Under the pieces are notes generated by a model. The model had not been told where the DNA came from. It did no database searches and saw only the letters and a program-made list of their open reading frames with translations. Position numbers and translations under genes: made by a program. Below are positions 37,395 through 46,183 of a DNA stretch of 64,000 nucleotides, in pieces. Source of the DNA: Haloechinothrix aidingensis (GTDB lineage: Bacteria; Actinomycetota; Actinomycetes; Mycobacteriales; Pseudonocardiaceae); NCBI RefSeq assembly GCF_013450155.1, contig NZ_JACCKD010000001.1:124001-188000 (forward strand), written 5' to 3'. Numbering within the stretch: the stretch's first letter is position 1; every line of letters starts with the position of its first letter.

Positions 37395-37952
37395 ATGACT
37401 ACAGATAGCGCGACGAACGCGACCTCTCCCGGGAACGACTCCGAGGGCGAGCCGGAAGACGCTCCGGCCACCGACCAGGTCCAGGAGTCGTCCTCCGAGG
37501 CGAGTACGGGTGAATCGGCAGCCGCAGGCACGGGTTCCGCGGGCGGTTTCGCGGCCGGGGCCGGCGCCGTCATCAGCGCGGGGCTCGGCGTTGCCTCGCT
37601 CACCGGAACCTCGCTCGGCGAGATGCTGAAAACGCGCAAGGAGATCATCGGCCAGATCGAGTCGGGTACCGGCGGCGGTGGCGGCGACCAGATCGAGGCG
37701 TTCTACGGTGCGCCGTGGGACGTCGCGGCGCTCGTCAACGGGGTCATCGGCCTGGTCGCCGTCGTTCTCGGCGGCGTGCTGCTGGCCGCGCTGGCCCGCC
37801 GTGCCGAGGCGCACACGTGGGTGAAGGCGGTGGCACTGGGCGGTGCGGTCCTCGGTGTGCTCGGACTGCTCGTCGCAGGCGGCATGTACTTTGATCTCTT
37901 CGCCAGCGCGCCGGAGCTTCCCCAGCAACCCGCTCCCGGTATGGGCGGCTGA
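37395..37952 (+). CDS. Membrane protein of unknown function
   Basis: 185-aa protein. Residues 1-55 are acidic and disordered (Glu, Ser, Thr, Ala). A hydrophobic Gly-rich stretch (GGFAAGAGAVISAGLGVASL) and two clear membrane helices near the end (VNGVIGLVAVVLGGVLLAAL, AVALGGAVLGVLGLLVAGGM) follow. Not recognised. No ribosome-binding site; a TACGCT sequence 10 bp before ATG would fit a leaderless transcript. A strong terminator follows it. Confidence 0.68.
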   Translation: MTTDSATNATSPGNDSEGEPEDAPATDQVQESSSEASTGESAAAGTGSAGGFAAGAGAVISAGLGVASLTGTSLGEMLKTRKEIIGQIESGTGGGGGDQIEAFYGAPWDVAALVNGVIGLVAVVLGGVLLAALARRAEAHTWVKAVALGGAVLGVLGLLVAGGMYFDLFASAPELPQQPAPGMGG

Positions 37953-37966
37953 GGCACGTGCGTTAA

Positions 37967-38003
37967 CCGCGCGGCCGCCTTCGATCCCGAAGCGGCCGCG
38001 CGG
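37967..38003 (+). terminator. terminator
   Basis: 12-bp perfect stem ccgcgcggccgc / gcggccgcgcgg, extended by ttcg/cgaa next to the loop, 15 bp after the preceding stop. No T tract. Confidence 0.65.
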
Positions 38004-38123
38004 CACGGGCAGGCCCGGGCAGTACAACCCGGTGGCGGCACGGCCCGCCTCCGGCCGTTCCGGCTGCCCGCGGCTCCACACCGGATGCTCGACCTGGGTT
38101 ATACAAGCGTCTAGTGTGGTGCC

Positions 38124-39623
38124 ATGAGTGAGCTGGAGCACGTGGACGTCCTGGTTGTCGGTGCCGGACTATCGGGAGTCGGCGCCGCCTGTCACCTGCG
38201 GAGCACCTTCGGCGACAAGACTGTCGCGATTCTCGAGGCTCGCGACGACATCGGCGGTACATGGGATCTCTTCCGGTACCCCGGTATCCGGTCCGACTCC
38301 GACATGTTCACCCTCGGCTATCGCTTCAGGCCGTGGCGCGAGCGGGAAGCGATAGCCGACGGGCCCGCGATCCTGAGCTACGTCCGGGAAACCGCGCACG
38401 AGTACGGGGTGTACGACGCGATCCGGTTCAACCACCGCGTCGTGCGCGCCGAGTGGTCGAGTGCGGACGCCGTCTGGACGGTCACCGCCGAGCGCACCGA
38501 CACGGCGGAAACAGTCCGGCTCACCTGCGGTTTCCTGTTCTCGTGCAGCGGCTACTACCGCTACGACGAGGGGTACACGCCCGAGTTCCCCGGCACCGAA
38601 CGCTTCGCGGGGCGCATCGTGCACCCGCAGCACTGGCCCGAGGACCTCGACTACGCGGGCAAGCGCGTTGTGGTGATCGGCAGCGGCGCTACCGCTGTGA
38701 CGCTGGTACCGGCGATGGCCCCGGACGCGGCGCACGTGACGATGCTGCAGCGGTCGCCGAGCTACATCATCACGATTCCCGGGCAGGACGCCATCGCCAC
38801 CGGCCTGCGCAAGGTGCTTCCGGACCGGGCAGCGTACATGCTCACGCGATGGAAGAACGTGCTCCTCCAGGTCGCGATATTCCAGCTCAGCCGCAGGCGC
38901 CCGGCCATGGTCAAGGCCTTGCTGAAGAAGCTGGTCCGGATGCAGCTTCCGAAGGGCTACGACGTCGAGACCCACTTCAACCCGGACTACAACCCGTGGG
39001 ACCAGCGCCTGTGCCTGGTACCGGACGGGGATCTGTTCAAGACGATCAGCGAGGGCGCGGCCTCCGTGGTCACCGACCACATCGACACCGTCACCGAGTC
39101 GGGTATCCGGCTCACCTCGGGTCAGCATGTGGCTGCCGACGTCATCGTCACCGCCACCGGCCTGAACCTGCTCGCCTTCGGTGGCATGGAGCTGGTCGTG
39201 GACGGGCGTGAGATCAGCCTGCCGGAGACCATGGCGTACAAGGGCATCATGCTCACGGGCGTACCGAACTTCGCGTACGTTATCGGCTACACGAACGCGT
39301 CGTGGACACTCAAGGCCGATCTGGCGTGCGAGTACCTGTGCCGGCTACTGGCGCATATGGACACCCACGGCTACGACAGCTGTGTCGTGGAACGCGACCC
39401 CACCGTGGCTGAGGAGCTGTTCCTCGACCTGTCCTCCGGGTACGTGCGACGCGCCCTCGACAGGCTGCCTGCGCAGGGTGACCGCCTGCCGTGGAAGCTG
39501 CGCCAGAACTATCTCCGGGATGTCGTGGACCTGCGGCACGGGAAGTTGTACGACGACGCGATGACGTTCTCCACCGTGAGCGCGGGTTCCGCGGCCACCG
39601 GAGCCGCGGGCCGTCGCCGGTGA
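38124..39623 (+). CDS. Flavin-dependent monooxygenase, Baeyer-Villiger type
   Basis: 499-aa class B flavoprotein monooxygenase. N-terminal FAD motif VVGAGLSGVGAACHL, then the Baeyer-Villiger fingerprint FAGRIVHPQHWP (family FxGxxxHxxxWP) and the NADPH motif VVVIGSGATAVTLVPAM. IRSDSDMFTLGYRF is the typical flavoprotein substrate-side motif. It inserts oxygen next to a carbonyl or oxidises N/S; related enzymes include EthA. Substrate unknown. ATG start. Downstream are an NAD(P)-binding protein and an AraC regulator on the same strand. Confidence 0.9.
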   Translation: MSELEHVDVLVVGAGLSGVGAACHLRSTFGDKTVAILEARDDIGGTWDLFRYPGIRSDSDMFTLGYRFRPWREREAIADGPAILSYVRETAHEYGVYDAIRFNHRVVRAEWSSADAVWTVTAERTDTAETVRLTCGFLFSCSGYYRYDEGYTPEFPGTERFAGRIVHPQHWPEDLDYAGKRVVVIGSGATAVTLVPAMAPDAAHVTMLQRSPSYIITIPGQDAIATGLRKVLPDRAAYMLTRWKNVLLQVAIFQLSRRRPAMVKALLKKLVRMQLPKGYDVETHFNPDYNPWDQRLCLVPDGDLFKTISEGAASVVTDHIDTVTESGIRLTSGQHVAADVIVTATGLNLLAFGGMELVVDGREISLPETMAYKGIMLTGVPNFAYVIGYTNASWTLKADLACEYLCRLLAHMDTHGYDSCVVERDPTVAEELFLDLSSGYVRRALDRLPAQGDRLPWKLRQNYLRDVVDLRHGKLYDDAMTFSTVSAGSAATGAAGRRR

Positions 39624-39657
39624 GTCGGCTGCCGCCCGGGCCCGGGGACCCGGGTCA

Positions 39658-39673
39658 CGTTTCACGTTGAACA
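39658..39673. promoter_or_regulatory. degenerate parS-like sequence
   Basis: CGTTTCACGTTGAACA matches the parA-proximal parS (TGTTTCACGTGGAACA) at 14 of 16 positions, but one mismatch breaks the CACGTG core. Possible weak ParB site. Confidence 0.35.
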
Positions 39674-39781
39674 CGCTCCCGGCGGACGATCGGATATGCG
39701 TTCGGGCGATCCGGCCATGGCACGTCCCCGCCTCACCGGGATTGACTGGACTCACCTCGACGGCGAGAGGGGTGGGCGGCC

Positions 39782-40402
39782 ATGAAGATCGTGGTGTTCG
39801 GAGCGACCGGAAGTGTGGGTCGGCATGTGGTGCGGCAGGCGCTGTCGCGTGGCTACTCGGTGACCGCGTTCACCCGCGACGCGGACAGGGTCACCGGCCA
39901 CGGTGACAGCCTGCGGGTCGTGCAGGGCGACGTCACCGATCCGGCCGCGGTACGACCGGCAGTGGCCGGTCACGACGCGGTGATCGTCACGCTCGGGGCG
40001 GGCAGGAAGGGCGGCGTCCGGGAGGCCGGAACGCGGACGATCGTCCAGGCGATGGAGCGCGAGAGCGTGCGGCGTCTGGTCTGCCAGTCGACCCTCGGCG
40101 TGGGCGAGAGCCGCGGCAACCTGAACTTCCTGTGGAAGTACGTCATGTTCGGGCTACTGCTACGGCCCGCCTTCCAGGATCACGTGCGGCAAGAAGAACT
40201 CGTTCGGCACAGCAGGCTGGACTGGACCATCGTGCGGCCGAGCGCCTTCACCGACGGCCCGCGCACGGGCCGGTACCGGCACGGCTTCGACGGCGCGACC
40301 GCGACCTCCCTGCGGATCGCCCGTGCCGATGTCGCGGACTTCCTGCTCGAGCAGCTCGGAGACGAGAGCTATCTACGTGGCACCCCCGCGGTCTCGTACT
40401 GA
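39782..40402 (+). CDS. NAD(P)-binding atypical SDR/NmrA-like protein
   Basis: 206-aa single Rossmann domain. N-terminal MKIVVFGATGSVGRHVVRQA with GxTGxxG, then VRRLVCQSTLGVGES and IVRPSAFTDGP, typical of NAD(P)H-binding (NmrA-like) proteins. Such proteins act as redox sensors or small oxidoreductases. ATG after AGAGGGGTGGG. The AraC gene follows in the same direction, a common regulator/enzyme pairing. Confidence 0.85.
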   Translation: MKIVVFGATGSVGRHVVRQALSRGYSVTAFTRDADRVTGHGDSLRVVQGDVTDPAAVRPAVAGHDAVIVTLGAGRKGGVREAGTRTIVQAMERESVRRLVCQSTLGVGESRGNLNFLWKYVMFGLLLRPAFQDHVRQEELVRHSRLDWTIVRPSAFTDGPRTGRYRHGFDGATATSLRIARADVADFLLEQLGDESYLRGTPAVSY

Positions 40403-40474
40403 CGAGCCGTGTCCCGTCCGGCGAGCCGGTCGACCGGGCCGGCGGTACGCCCGCGCGACCCTATGATGGCGGGC

Positions 40475-41422
40475 ATGGACGTGCTTGCGGGGTTGCTCGA
40501 CGGCCCGCGAGCTCGCGGGGCGTTCCTGCTGCGTTCCGTGCTGGATCCGCCGTGGGCGTTGCGAGTACAGGACCGGGCACCGCTCACCCTCGTCGCCCTC
40601 GTCCGGGGGTGGGCGTGGATCCTGCCCGAGCGGGACGAGGCGGTCCGGCTGGACGCGGGCGACGTCGCCGTTGTCCGGGGACCGGATCCGTACACGATCG
40701 CCGACGACCCCGCTACCGCACCCACGGTAGTGATACACCCGGGTCAACTCTGCACGAGTGCTTCCGACGGCAGGAGCCTGCGCGAGGAATGGGATCTCGG
40801 CGTACGCACCTGGGGGACGGGCCGCGACGGCGCCACGACGATGCTCACCGGCACCTACGAGCGAGCAGGCGAGATCAGCCGGTCGCTGCTGGCGGCGTTG
40901 CCTCCGGTACTGGCGATGCGGCGCGCTGACTGGGACTCACCCCTCGTCACGCTGCTTGCTCACGAGATCGTCACCGACACGGTCGGGCAACGTGCGGTAC
41001 TGGACAGGCTGCTCGACGCGCTGCTCATCGCGGTACTCCGCACCTGGCTGGCCGGGCAGGAGGAGAGCGCTCCCGGGTGGTACCGGGCGCAACGCGACCC
41101 GGCGGTGCGCAAGGCGCTGCAACTGGTGCACAGCGCGCCGGAACACCCGTGGACCGTCGCTGGGCTGGCGACGGAGTGCGGGGTGTCGCGCACCGTTCTC
41201 GCCCGGCGGTTCACCGAACTGGTCGGGCAACCGCCGATGTCCTACCTCACCAGCTGGCGGCTCACGCTTGCCGCGGACCTGCTGTGCCGGCCCGGCAGCA
41301 CCGTCGCCGGGGTCGCGAGGCGGGTCGGCTACGGCACCGCCTTCGCGCTCAGCGCTGCCTTCAAACGCGAGCGCGGTATCAGCCCCCGGGAGTATCGCGC
41401 CCTGGCCGACCGCTCTTCGTAG
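40475..41422 (+). CDS. AraC family transcriptional regulator (cupin-type sensor)
   Basis: 315-aa regulator. N-terminal cupin domain (MDVLAGLLDGPRARGAFLL, RGWAWILPERDEAVRLDAGD) binds a ligand, and the C-terminal part has two HTH motifs (WTVAGLATECGVSRTVLARR, VAGVARRVGYGTAFALSAAF KRERGISPREYRAL). The ATG at 40475 has no ribosome-binding site, but TATGAT lies about 8 bases before it, so a leaderless transcript is plausible; an ATG 12 bases earlier is in frame. Probably regulates the adjacent SDR-like gene. Confidence 0.9.
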   Translation: MDVLAGLLDGPRARGAFLLRSVLDPPWALRVQDRAPLTLVALVRGWAWILPERDEAVRLDAGDVAVVRGPDPYTIADDPATAPTVVIHPGQLCTSASDGRSLREEWDLGVRTWGTGRDGATTMLTGTYERAGEISRSLLAALPPVLAMRRADWDSPLVTLLAHEIVTDTVGQRAVLDRLLDALLIAVLRTWLAGQEESAPGWYRAQRDPAVRKALQLVHSAPEHPWTVAGLATECGVSRTVLARRFTELVGQPPMSYLTSWRLTLAADLLCRPGSTVAGVARRVGYGTAFALSAAFKRERGISPREYRALADRSS

Positions 41423-41483
41423 GTCCGGGCTGGCGTTGGTGGCGCGGCTGACGAGACCGTCGGGGGATGCGTAACCTGGAACG

Positions 41484-42203
41484 GTGCCTGAACAGCCGAG
41501 TAGCAGTGCGGCGAGGGACGGCCGGGTAGCCCGCTGGGCCGGCCAGCGCTGCAGGCGGCGCGCCGAGATCGTGGACGCGGCCGTCGACGCGATCGGCGCG
41601 TACGGACCCGGGGTGTCCATCGACCAGATCGCGGCCCAGGCCGGGATCGCACGCCCTCGCCTGTACCGGCACTTCGACGATGTCGAGGATCTCCGCCGCG
41701 CGGTCGCGCGGCGCGCGGGCAGGGAGCTTTTCGGCGCCGTGACACCCGTGTTGAGTAACCCGGTTGGTACACCGTGGAGCCTCATCGAGTGCTCGGTCGA
41801 GATGTTCGTCACATGGCTGGATGGGAACGCCGACCTGTATCGCTACGTGAAACGGAGCACAGGATCGAGTAAGAGCGAAGCCGACGACGTGGTCACCGAC
41901 ATCCGCGGGAAACTCGCCCGGTGGATCGGGAGAATCCTCGCGGACTACTTCGCGGTGTTCGAATTGGACACGCGAACGGCCGACTCGATAGCGTTCGGCC
42001 TGGTCGGCCTGGTCGAGTCGGCGACGAACCGGTGGATGAGCGAGCCGGCCGAGTTGACGCGGGACGAGTTCGTCGCGACTGTCGCGCGATGTGTCTGGGG
42101 GGTCATCGAGCACACCCTGCAGGGCGGCGGAGTCCGGTTGGCCCCGCACGAGTCCCTTCCGCCGCTACCTCTGAATGAACCTGATGGGGTGAATGGTATG
42201 TGA
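41484..42203 (+). CDS. TetR family transcriptional regulator
   Basis: 239-aa regulator. N-terminal HTH: RRAEIVDAAVDAIGAYGPGV, then IDQIAAQAGIARPRLYRHFD, fully typical of TetR (A-x-G-(V/I)-...-LYxHF). The C-terminal domain is ligand-binding. GTG start. No clear operator. Downstream of the AraC gene; target unknown. Confidence 0.88.
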   Translation: MPEQPSSSAARDGRVARWAGQRCRRRAEIVDAAVDAIGAYGPGVSIDQIAAQAGIARPRLYRHFDDVEDLRRAVARRAGRELFGAVTPVLSNPVGTPWSLIECSVEMFVTWLDGNADLYRYVKRSTGSSKSEADDVVTDIRGKLARWIGRILADYFAVFELDTRTADSIAFGLVGLVESATNRWMSEPAELTRDEFVATVARCVWGVIEHTLQGGGVRLAPHESLPPLPLNEPDGVNGM

Positions 42204-42385
42204 TCCAGGACACACTGCTGTAGCGATGTGTGGTACACTGATGTACCCGTTACTCTGAAGTAGCGACAGTGACGAGGGGTTGCGCAGGGGAGTCGGATCG
42301 GTCGTTGGAGTGGATGCCCCATCGTCCGATCGTCATGCGACCCTGGAGGTGCTTGTCGCGTGAGGAAGAAGGGCACGGGTAACCA

Positions 42386-42586
42386 TTGCCTGAGACAACC
42401 GAGTACCGCGAGTGGCTGGACGAGACCGAGCAGGAGGCCTACGAGCTGATCGCTCGCCGTTACGACGAGGGGCGTGCGGCCTTGGACACGCGGACTACAG
42501 AGGGCCTGGCCGAGCAGATCGAGGCCGAGTCCGAGAACGGCTCCGCGGAAGAAGCGGAGCAGGAGACAGACGGCGGCACAGCCTAG
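42386..42586 (+). CDS. Small acidic protein of unknown function
   Basis: 66 aa, very acidic; begins MPETTEYREWLDETEQEAYE and ends in Glu-rich EEAEQETDGGTA. TTG is the only available start because an in-frame TAA lies two codons upstream. The ribosome-binding site is weak. No family recognised. It could be a real small protein or a chance frame. Confidence 0.45.
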   Translation: MPETTEYREWLDETEQEAYELIARRYDEGRAALDTRTTEGLAEQIEAESENGSAEEAEQETDGGTA

Positions 42587-42736
42587 CGTGCCGCCGAACC
42601 GGTGAGCAGGGACGAGGACGCCGCTGAGCGGCCGGGCGGCACCAGGCGGTCTGGCAGGTGAGTGCGGCGCGCACAGCGCTGTGATGTGCTGGCGCCGGAC
42701 TCACACGAACGTGGGTAAAGCGGTACCGTTCGGCGC

Positions 42737-43369
42737 GTGCGCGGGTCGACGGTTCTTGGCGGGCGCGTTACGAGCCGGGTCGACGTGGATGAGGCCCTCG
42801 GCATCACCCGCGCGGTACGCGCCGCGCTTGCCGCCGCACACCAGCAGGGCTTCGTGCACCGGGACGTGAAGCCCTCCAACATCCTGCTTCCCGACTCCGG
42901 CGGTGTGAAGCTGGCCGACTTCGGCATCGCCACGGCGCTCGGGGCTGTGGCGACCCGGCTGACCGGGACCGGGTTGATGGTGGACACGCCGCGCTATGTC
43001 GCTCCGGAGCAGGCGGCCAGGAACCCCCACGCCGGCCTGTGACGTCTACTCGCTCGGTGTCGTGCTATTCGAATGCCTGGCAGGGCGGGCACCGTTCGAG
43101 GCGGGGTCCCCGCTGGCCGAGGCACTCGCGCACCAGAGGGACCGTGTCCCGTCGCCGACGGGGCTGGCACCGCACGTGCCTGCGGGGATCGCCGCGGTGG
43201 TCCAGCGCGCCCTCGACAAGGATCCCGGTAGGCACTACCCGGACGCCGCGTGGAGGACGCCGACGAACTCGTGGATGAGCTCGAGGAATGGGTCGAGGAC
43301 GCGGAGATCGATGCCGAGCGCGGCCGGCGTGCGATGTCGGTGTTGCGCCCCCTCGGCGAGGATGACTGA
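42737..43369 (+). pseudogene. Ser/Thr protein kinase pseudogene
   Basis: Remnant of a Hanks-type kinase. It starts at the alpha-E/catalytic-loop region (HQQGFVHRDVKPSNILL with HRD), the DFG-type DFGIATA, and YVAPEQAARNPHAG. The match then shifts frame near 43030 into DVYSLGVVLFECLAGRAPFE, and again near 43250 into EDADELVDELEEWVEDAEID up to the stop. The glycine loop and ATP-binding Lys of the N-lobe are absent. So it has an N-terminal deletion and two frameshifts. Probably non-functional. Confidence 0.78.
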
Positions 43370-43394
43370 CCGCCTCCGGTGAGGGCTACGCTGG

Positions 43395-43610
43395 ATGGTG
43401 ATGAACGGACCGATCATCTGCTCCGCGAAGGGCTGCACCAGTAGCGGCGCCTACGCGGTGATCTGGAACAACCCCAAGATCCACGATCCCGAGCGGGAGA
43501 AGACGTGGATCGCCTGCGAGGAGCACCGCGAGTGGCTCGCGCACTTCCTGGACAAGCGCGGGTTCCTACGCCGGGTCGACAACCTGGCCGACACGGCCGG
43601 CAACGAGTAG
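43395..43610 (+). CDS. Conserved small protein with cysteine pattern
   Basis: 71-aa protein with CSAKGCTSSGAYAVIWNNPK, then EREKTWIACEEHREWLAHFL. Cysteines and His (CxxxxC ... C ... H) suggest a zinc-binding site. Similar actinobacterial proteins are conserved but uncharacterised. ATG without strong ribosome-binding site; a second ATG at 43401 is possible. A 19-bp terminator hairpin follows directly. Confidence 0.75.
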   Translation: MVMNGPIICSAKGCTSSGAYAVIWNNPKIHDPEREKTWIACEEHREWLAHFLDKRGFLRRVDNLADTAGNE

Positions 43611-43661
43611 AGCCGAAGGGATCCTCGGGAGTCGCACAGGTACCCGAGGATCCCTTCGGCT
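43611..43661. terminator. strong bidirectional terminator
   Basis: Perfect 19-bp stem agccgaagggatcctcggg / cccgaggatcccttcggct with a 13-nt loop, located between the small zinc-type gene (+) and the thioesterase gene (-). Confidence 0.85.
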
Positions 43662-43669
43662 CGCCCGCG

Positions 43670-44494
43670 CTAGACGAGCGCGAGCTGTCGCGACTGCGCC
43701 ACGAGCACGCCTCGCGAGTCCCAGATCTCGAAGTCCTCCTCGTGGAATCCGTTCAGCAGGTTGCGGGTACTGGCTCGGCATGCCAGCCAACCGGGTTCCG
43801 GACGCTCGCGCACGTGCAGCGTCAGCTCGACCGTGGAGGACTGCAGCTCGCCCAGCTCCCAGACAACCGGCGGCGCGGCATCGACAAGCAGGGGTAGGGT
43901 GAGTACGTCGGCAGGGGTCCCGTCGGCGAGGCGCATCCAGAACTCCGCCGAGGGCGTGCCGTCCGCGCGTCCCTGCCGCCATCCGGGTTGATCCGCGAAC
44001 CGCACCTCGACCCGTTCGGCGATCGTCGCCCCGTTGAGGTCCATCCCGCGCGTCGGGGACACACAGCGTTCCGGCGCGGGTAGCGCGGGCGGCTCGGTGA
44101 GCATCTCCGTGCGCCCGGTTGCCCGTTCCAGGTCGGTGAAGGTGGCGACGGCGTGCACGATGTCCCGTCCCTGCTGACGTAACGTGCTCTCGCCGGTGCT
44201 CATGCGTGTGCCTTCCCTCAGCATCTCGGTTTCCACTTCGGCGTCGGCCACCTGGCCGGGGCGCAGGAAGAATCCGGACACGGCAAGCGGATCCGGGTGC
44301 GGCGCCACGTCCGCGAGCGCCCGCACGCAGATCGCGAGCAGGTAACCGCCGTTCGGCGTTCCGGGGCGGATGCACCACCGGTCCGACAGCCACGCGCTGC
44401 GTCGCGTACCCCCCACCGGTTCGCTGCGCGTGTCGATGTCGAACACGCTCTCCTCCCGGGCGGCTGTGGTGTCCGGGTAGCCGAGGTCGGTCAT
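43670..44494 (-). CDS. Acyl-CoA thioesterase family protein (two hotdog domains)
   Basis: 274-aa protein of the 4HBT_3/TesB-like class: NGGYLLAICVRALADVAPHP and VSGFFLRPGQVADAEVETEM belong to the first hotdog; WLACRASTRNLLNGFHEEDF EIWDSRG VLVAQSRQLAL to the second. It hydrolyses acyl-CoA thioesters in the family; the substrate is unknown. ATG at 44494 with GGAGG about 8 bases upstream. Divergent from the XRE regulator; the palindrome at 44558-44582 lies between and probably controls both. Confidence 0.85.
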   Translation of the reverse strand: MTDLGYPDTTAAREESVFDIDTRSEPVGGTRRSAWLSDRWCIRPGTPNGGYLLAICVRALADVAPHPDPLAVSGFFLRPGQVADAEVETEMLREGTRMSTGESTLRQQGRDIVHAVATFTDLERATGRTEMLTEPPALPAPERCVSPTRGMDLNGATIAERVEVRFADQPGWRQGRADGTPSAEFWMRLADGTPADVLTLPLLVDAAPPVVWELGELQSSTVELTLHVRERPEPGWLACRASTRNLLNGFHEEDFEIWDSRGVLVAQSRQLALV

Positions 44495-44557
44495 GATGCT
44501 GTCCTCCACAGGTGTGCGGTTGTCACTGCTGCGAGCATCGTCCCCGGAACGTCGCCT

Positions 44558-44582
44558 GTCCATTACCTCCGAGGTAATGGAC
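44558..44582. promoter_or_regulatory. Palindromic operator between thioesterase and XRE genes
   Basis: GTCCATTACCTC C GAGGTAATGGAC, a perfect 12-bp inverted repeat around one central base. It sits midway between the two divergent start codons and is a strong candidate site for the XRE regulator. Confidence 0.85.
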
Positions 44583-44613
44583 CGCGGGAGGTCGCGTTAC
44601 GTAGCGTCTTGTC

Positions 44614-45462
44614 ATGGCCGTTGGTGAAGCTCACGGGGGACTACCGGTGCCGTCGGGCGCGGGGGAAGCGATCCGCGCGTGGCGGGCACGAAGAAGAGTC
44701 AGTCAGCTCGACCTGGCACTGCGGACCGGAGTGTCCACAAAGCATATTAGTTTCATCGAGACCGGCCGATCGACTCCCACCCGCGACATGATCACAAGGT
44801 TGGCCGAACAGCTCGACATCCCGCTGAGAGATCGCAACAAGCTGTTGCTCCTCAACGGCTACGCACCGGCGTACCCGGAGCGCGACCTCGACGATCCCGA
44901 ACTCGAGTCCGTTCGCGGCGCGCTCCACCAGGTACTGCGTGGCCACGAACCGTACCCGGCTGCACTGGTCGATCGAGTGTGGAACCTCGTGGATGCCAAC
45001 GAAAGCCTCGCGCTGTTCACAGTGGACGTATCAGCTGAGCTGCTGGAAGGGCCGGTGAACGTGTTGCGGCTGAGTTTACATCCGGACGGTATGGCTCCCC
45101 GGATCGACAATCTGCCCGAGTGGCGCGCGCACGTTCTCGATCGGCTGCGCCGCCAGATCGATGCCACAGACGACCCGGAACTACGCGACCTGCACAGCGA
45201 GCTGCGGACCTACCCCTGCGTGACGAGCGGCCACGATATGTCCGCAATGGACCGCCGATCTATCGCTGTTCCGTTGCGCTACCGGTCCGAACGGGGCCGG
45301 CTGACTTTCGTGAGTACGACGGCGGTGTTCGGCACGCCACTGGACGTCACGGTCTCGGAACTAGCCGTGGAAGCGTTCTTCCCGGCCGATGCGGCGACCA
45401 TGCGCGCGCTCGCCGGAGGCGTTACCGGCGCGGGCGAGCCGGCGTTCGGCGATCCCGTGTAG
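44614..45462 (+). CDS. XRE family regulator with MmyB-like ligand-binding domain
   Basis: 282-aa regulator. The HTH region is WRARRRVSQLDLALRTGVST KHISFIETGRSTPTR, a complete XRE Cro/C1 type. The rest is the MmyB/MLTR ligand-binding domain (ERDRN..LLLNGYAP-like RNKLLLLNGYAPAYPER, and the PAS-like middle NLVDANESLALF). In this family the LBD binds a fatty acid or lipid, which fits control of the adjacent thioesterase gene. ATG start; no clear ribosome-binding site. Confidence 0.92.
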   Translation: MAVGEAHGGLPVPSGAGEAIRAWRARRRVSQLDLALRTGVSTKHISFIETGRSTPTRDMITRLAEQLDIPLRDRNKLLLLNGYAPAYPERDLDDPELESVRGALHQVLRGHEPYPAALVDRVWNLVDANESLALFTVDVSAELLEGPVNVLRLSLHPDGMAPRIDNLPEWRAHVLDRLRRQIDATDDPELRDLHSELRTYPCVTSGHDMSAMDRRSIAVPLRYRSERGRLTFVSTTAVFGTPLDVTVSELAVEAFFPADAATMRALAGGVTGAGEPAFGDPV

Positions 45463-45611
45463 GCCGCGTGCCGCGAGGGTATAAGGTTCCGGCGTACTTC
45501 GTTCGCCGCGGTAATCCCCGCTGCGGCCACGGTCGTGACGGCAGGGGTCCGCACGGACGGGAACGCGACTTTCGAATCACGAAGACACGTAGCGGAAAGG
45601 ACTCGGTACAC

Positions 45612-46061
45612 GTGGCAGCAACACTGAAGGAGATCCTGCTCGACGACAGCAAGCGTCCGGGCGTCGTCGCGGACATGCGGCAGGTTGTCGATGACGAGGT
45701 CGCTTCCAAGAGCGGAATGTCCGGAACGGCCATCAAGAGCGGCTACGGGCTGGTGAACAAGATCAAGCCGGACATCATCGGCGAGGCTGTGGACAGCTTG
45801 CTCGATGACTTCACCGCGCGGCTGGAGCCCTTCTACGCCGACTACCGCGAGAAAGGGGCCGGCTCGCTGGCCGAGTACTTCGACGGGCGTTCGGACGAGG
45901 TCGCCGACGCGCTGCTGGGCGTTACCGACGCCCGTGCCGAAAGCTCGCAGCGGGAGTCCATCAAGAAGGTCTACGACAAGCTGCGGCCGCAAGGGAAGAA
46001 GAACGTGGAGGAGGCCCTCCCGCGCGTCGCCGAGGTGCTGACCAAGCACGGTGCCCAGTAG
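45612..46061 (+). CDS. DUF6918 family protein
   Basis: 149-aa all-alpha protein opening MAATLKEILLDDSKRPGVVA, with VDDEVASKSGMSGTAIKSGY and KPDIIGEAVDSLLDDFTARL, matching my memory of DUF6918. No signal peptide or membrane helix. Function unknown. GTG start after AAAGGA. A terminator follows. Confidence 0.78.
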   Translation: MAATLKEILLDDSKRPGVVADMRQVVDDEVASKSGMSGTAIKSGYGLVNKIKPDIIGEAVDSLLDDFTARLEPFYADYREKGAGSLAEYFDGRSDEVADALLGVTDARAESSQRESIKKVYDKLRPQGKKNVEEALPRVAEVLTKHGAQ

Positions 46062-46123
46062 AGGCACCCGGTAGAGGCGTCACGTGACGCCGCCCGGCTG
46101 AACGTGACGGGGGGCCGGCGTCA

Positions 46124-46161
46124 ACGGGGCCGGGGACCCGCGTGCGGATCCCCGGCCCCGT
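46124..46161. terminator. bidirectional terminator
   Basis: Perfect 13-bp stem acggggccgggga / tccccggccccgt with a 12-nt loop between two convergent genes. Confidence 0.75.
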
Positions 46162-46183
46162 CGTCACCGTCCGGTGGTGCGGC

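Noticed and set aside
42360-42449. Short frame with a good ribosome-binding site upstream of the 66-aa acidic gene
   Set aside because: 29 codons, no protein-like composition; the overlapping acidic frame is the better candidate.
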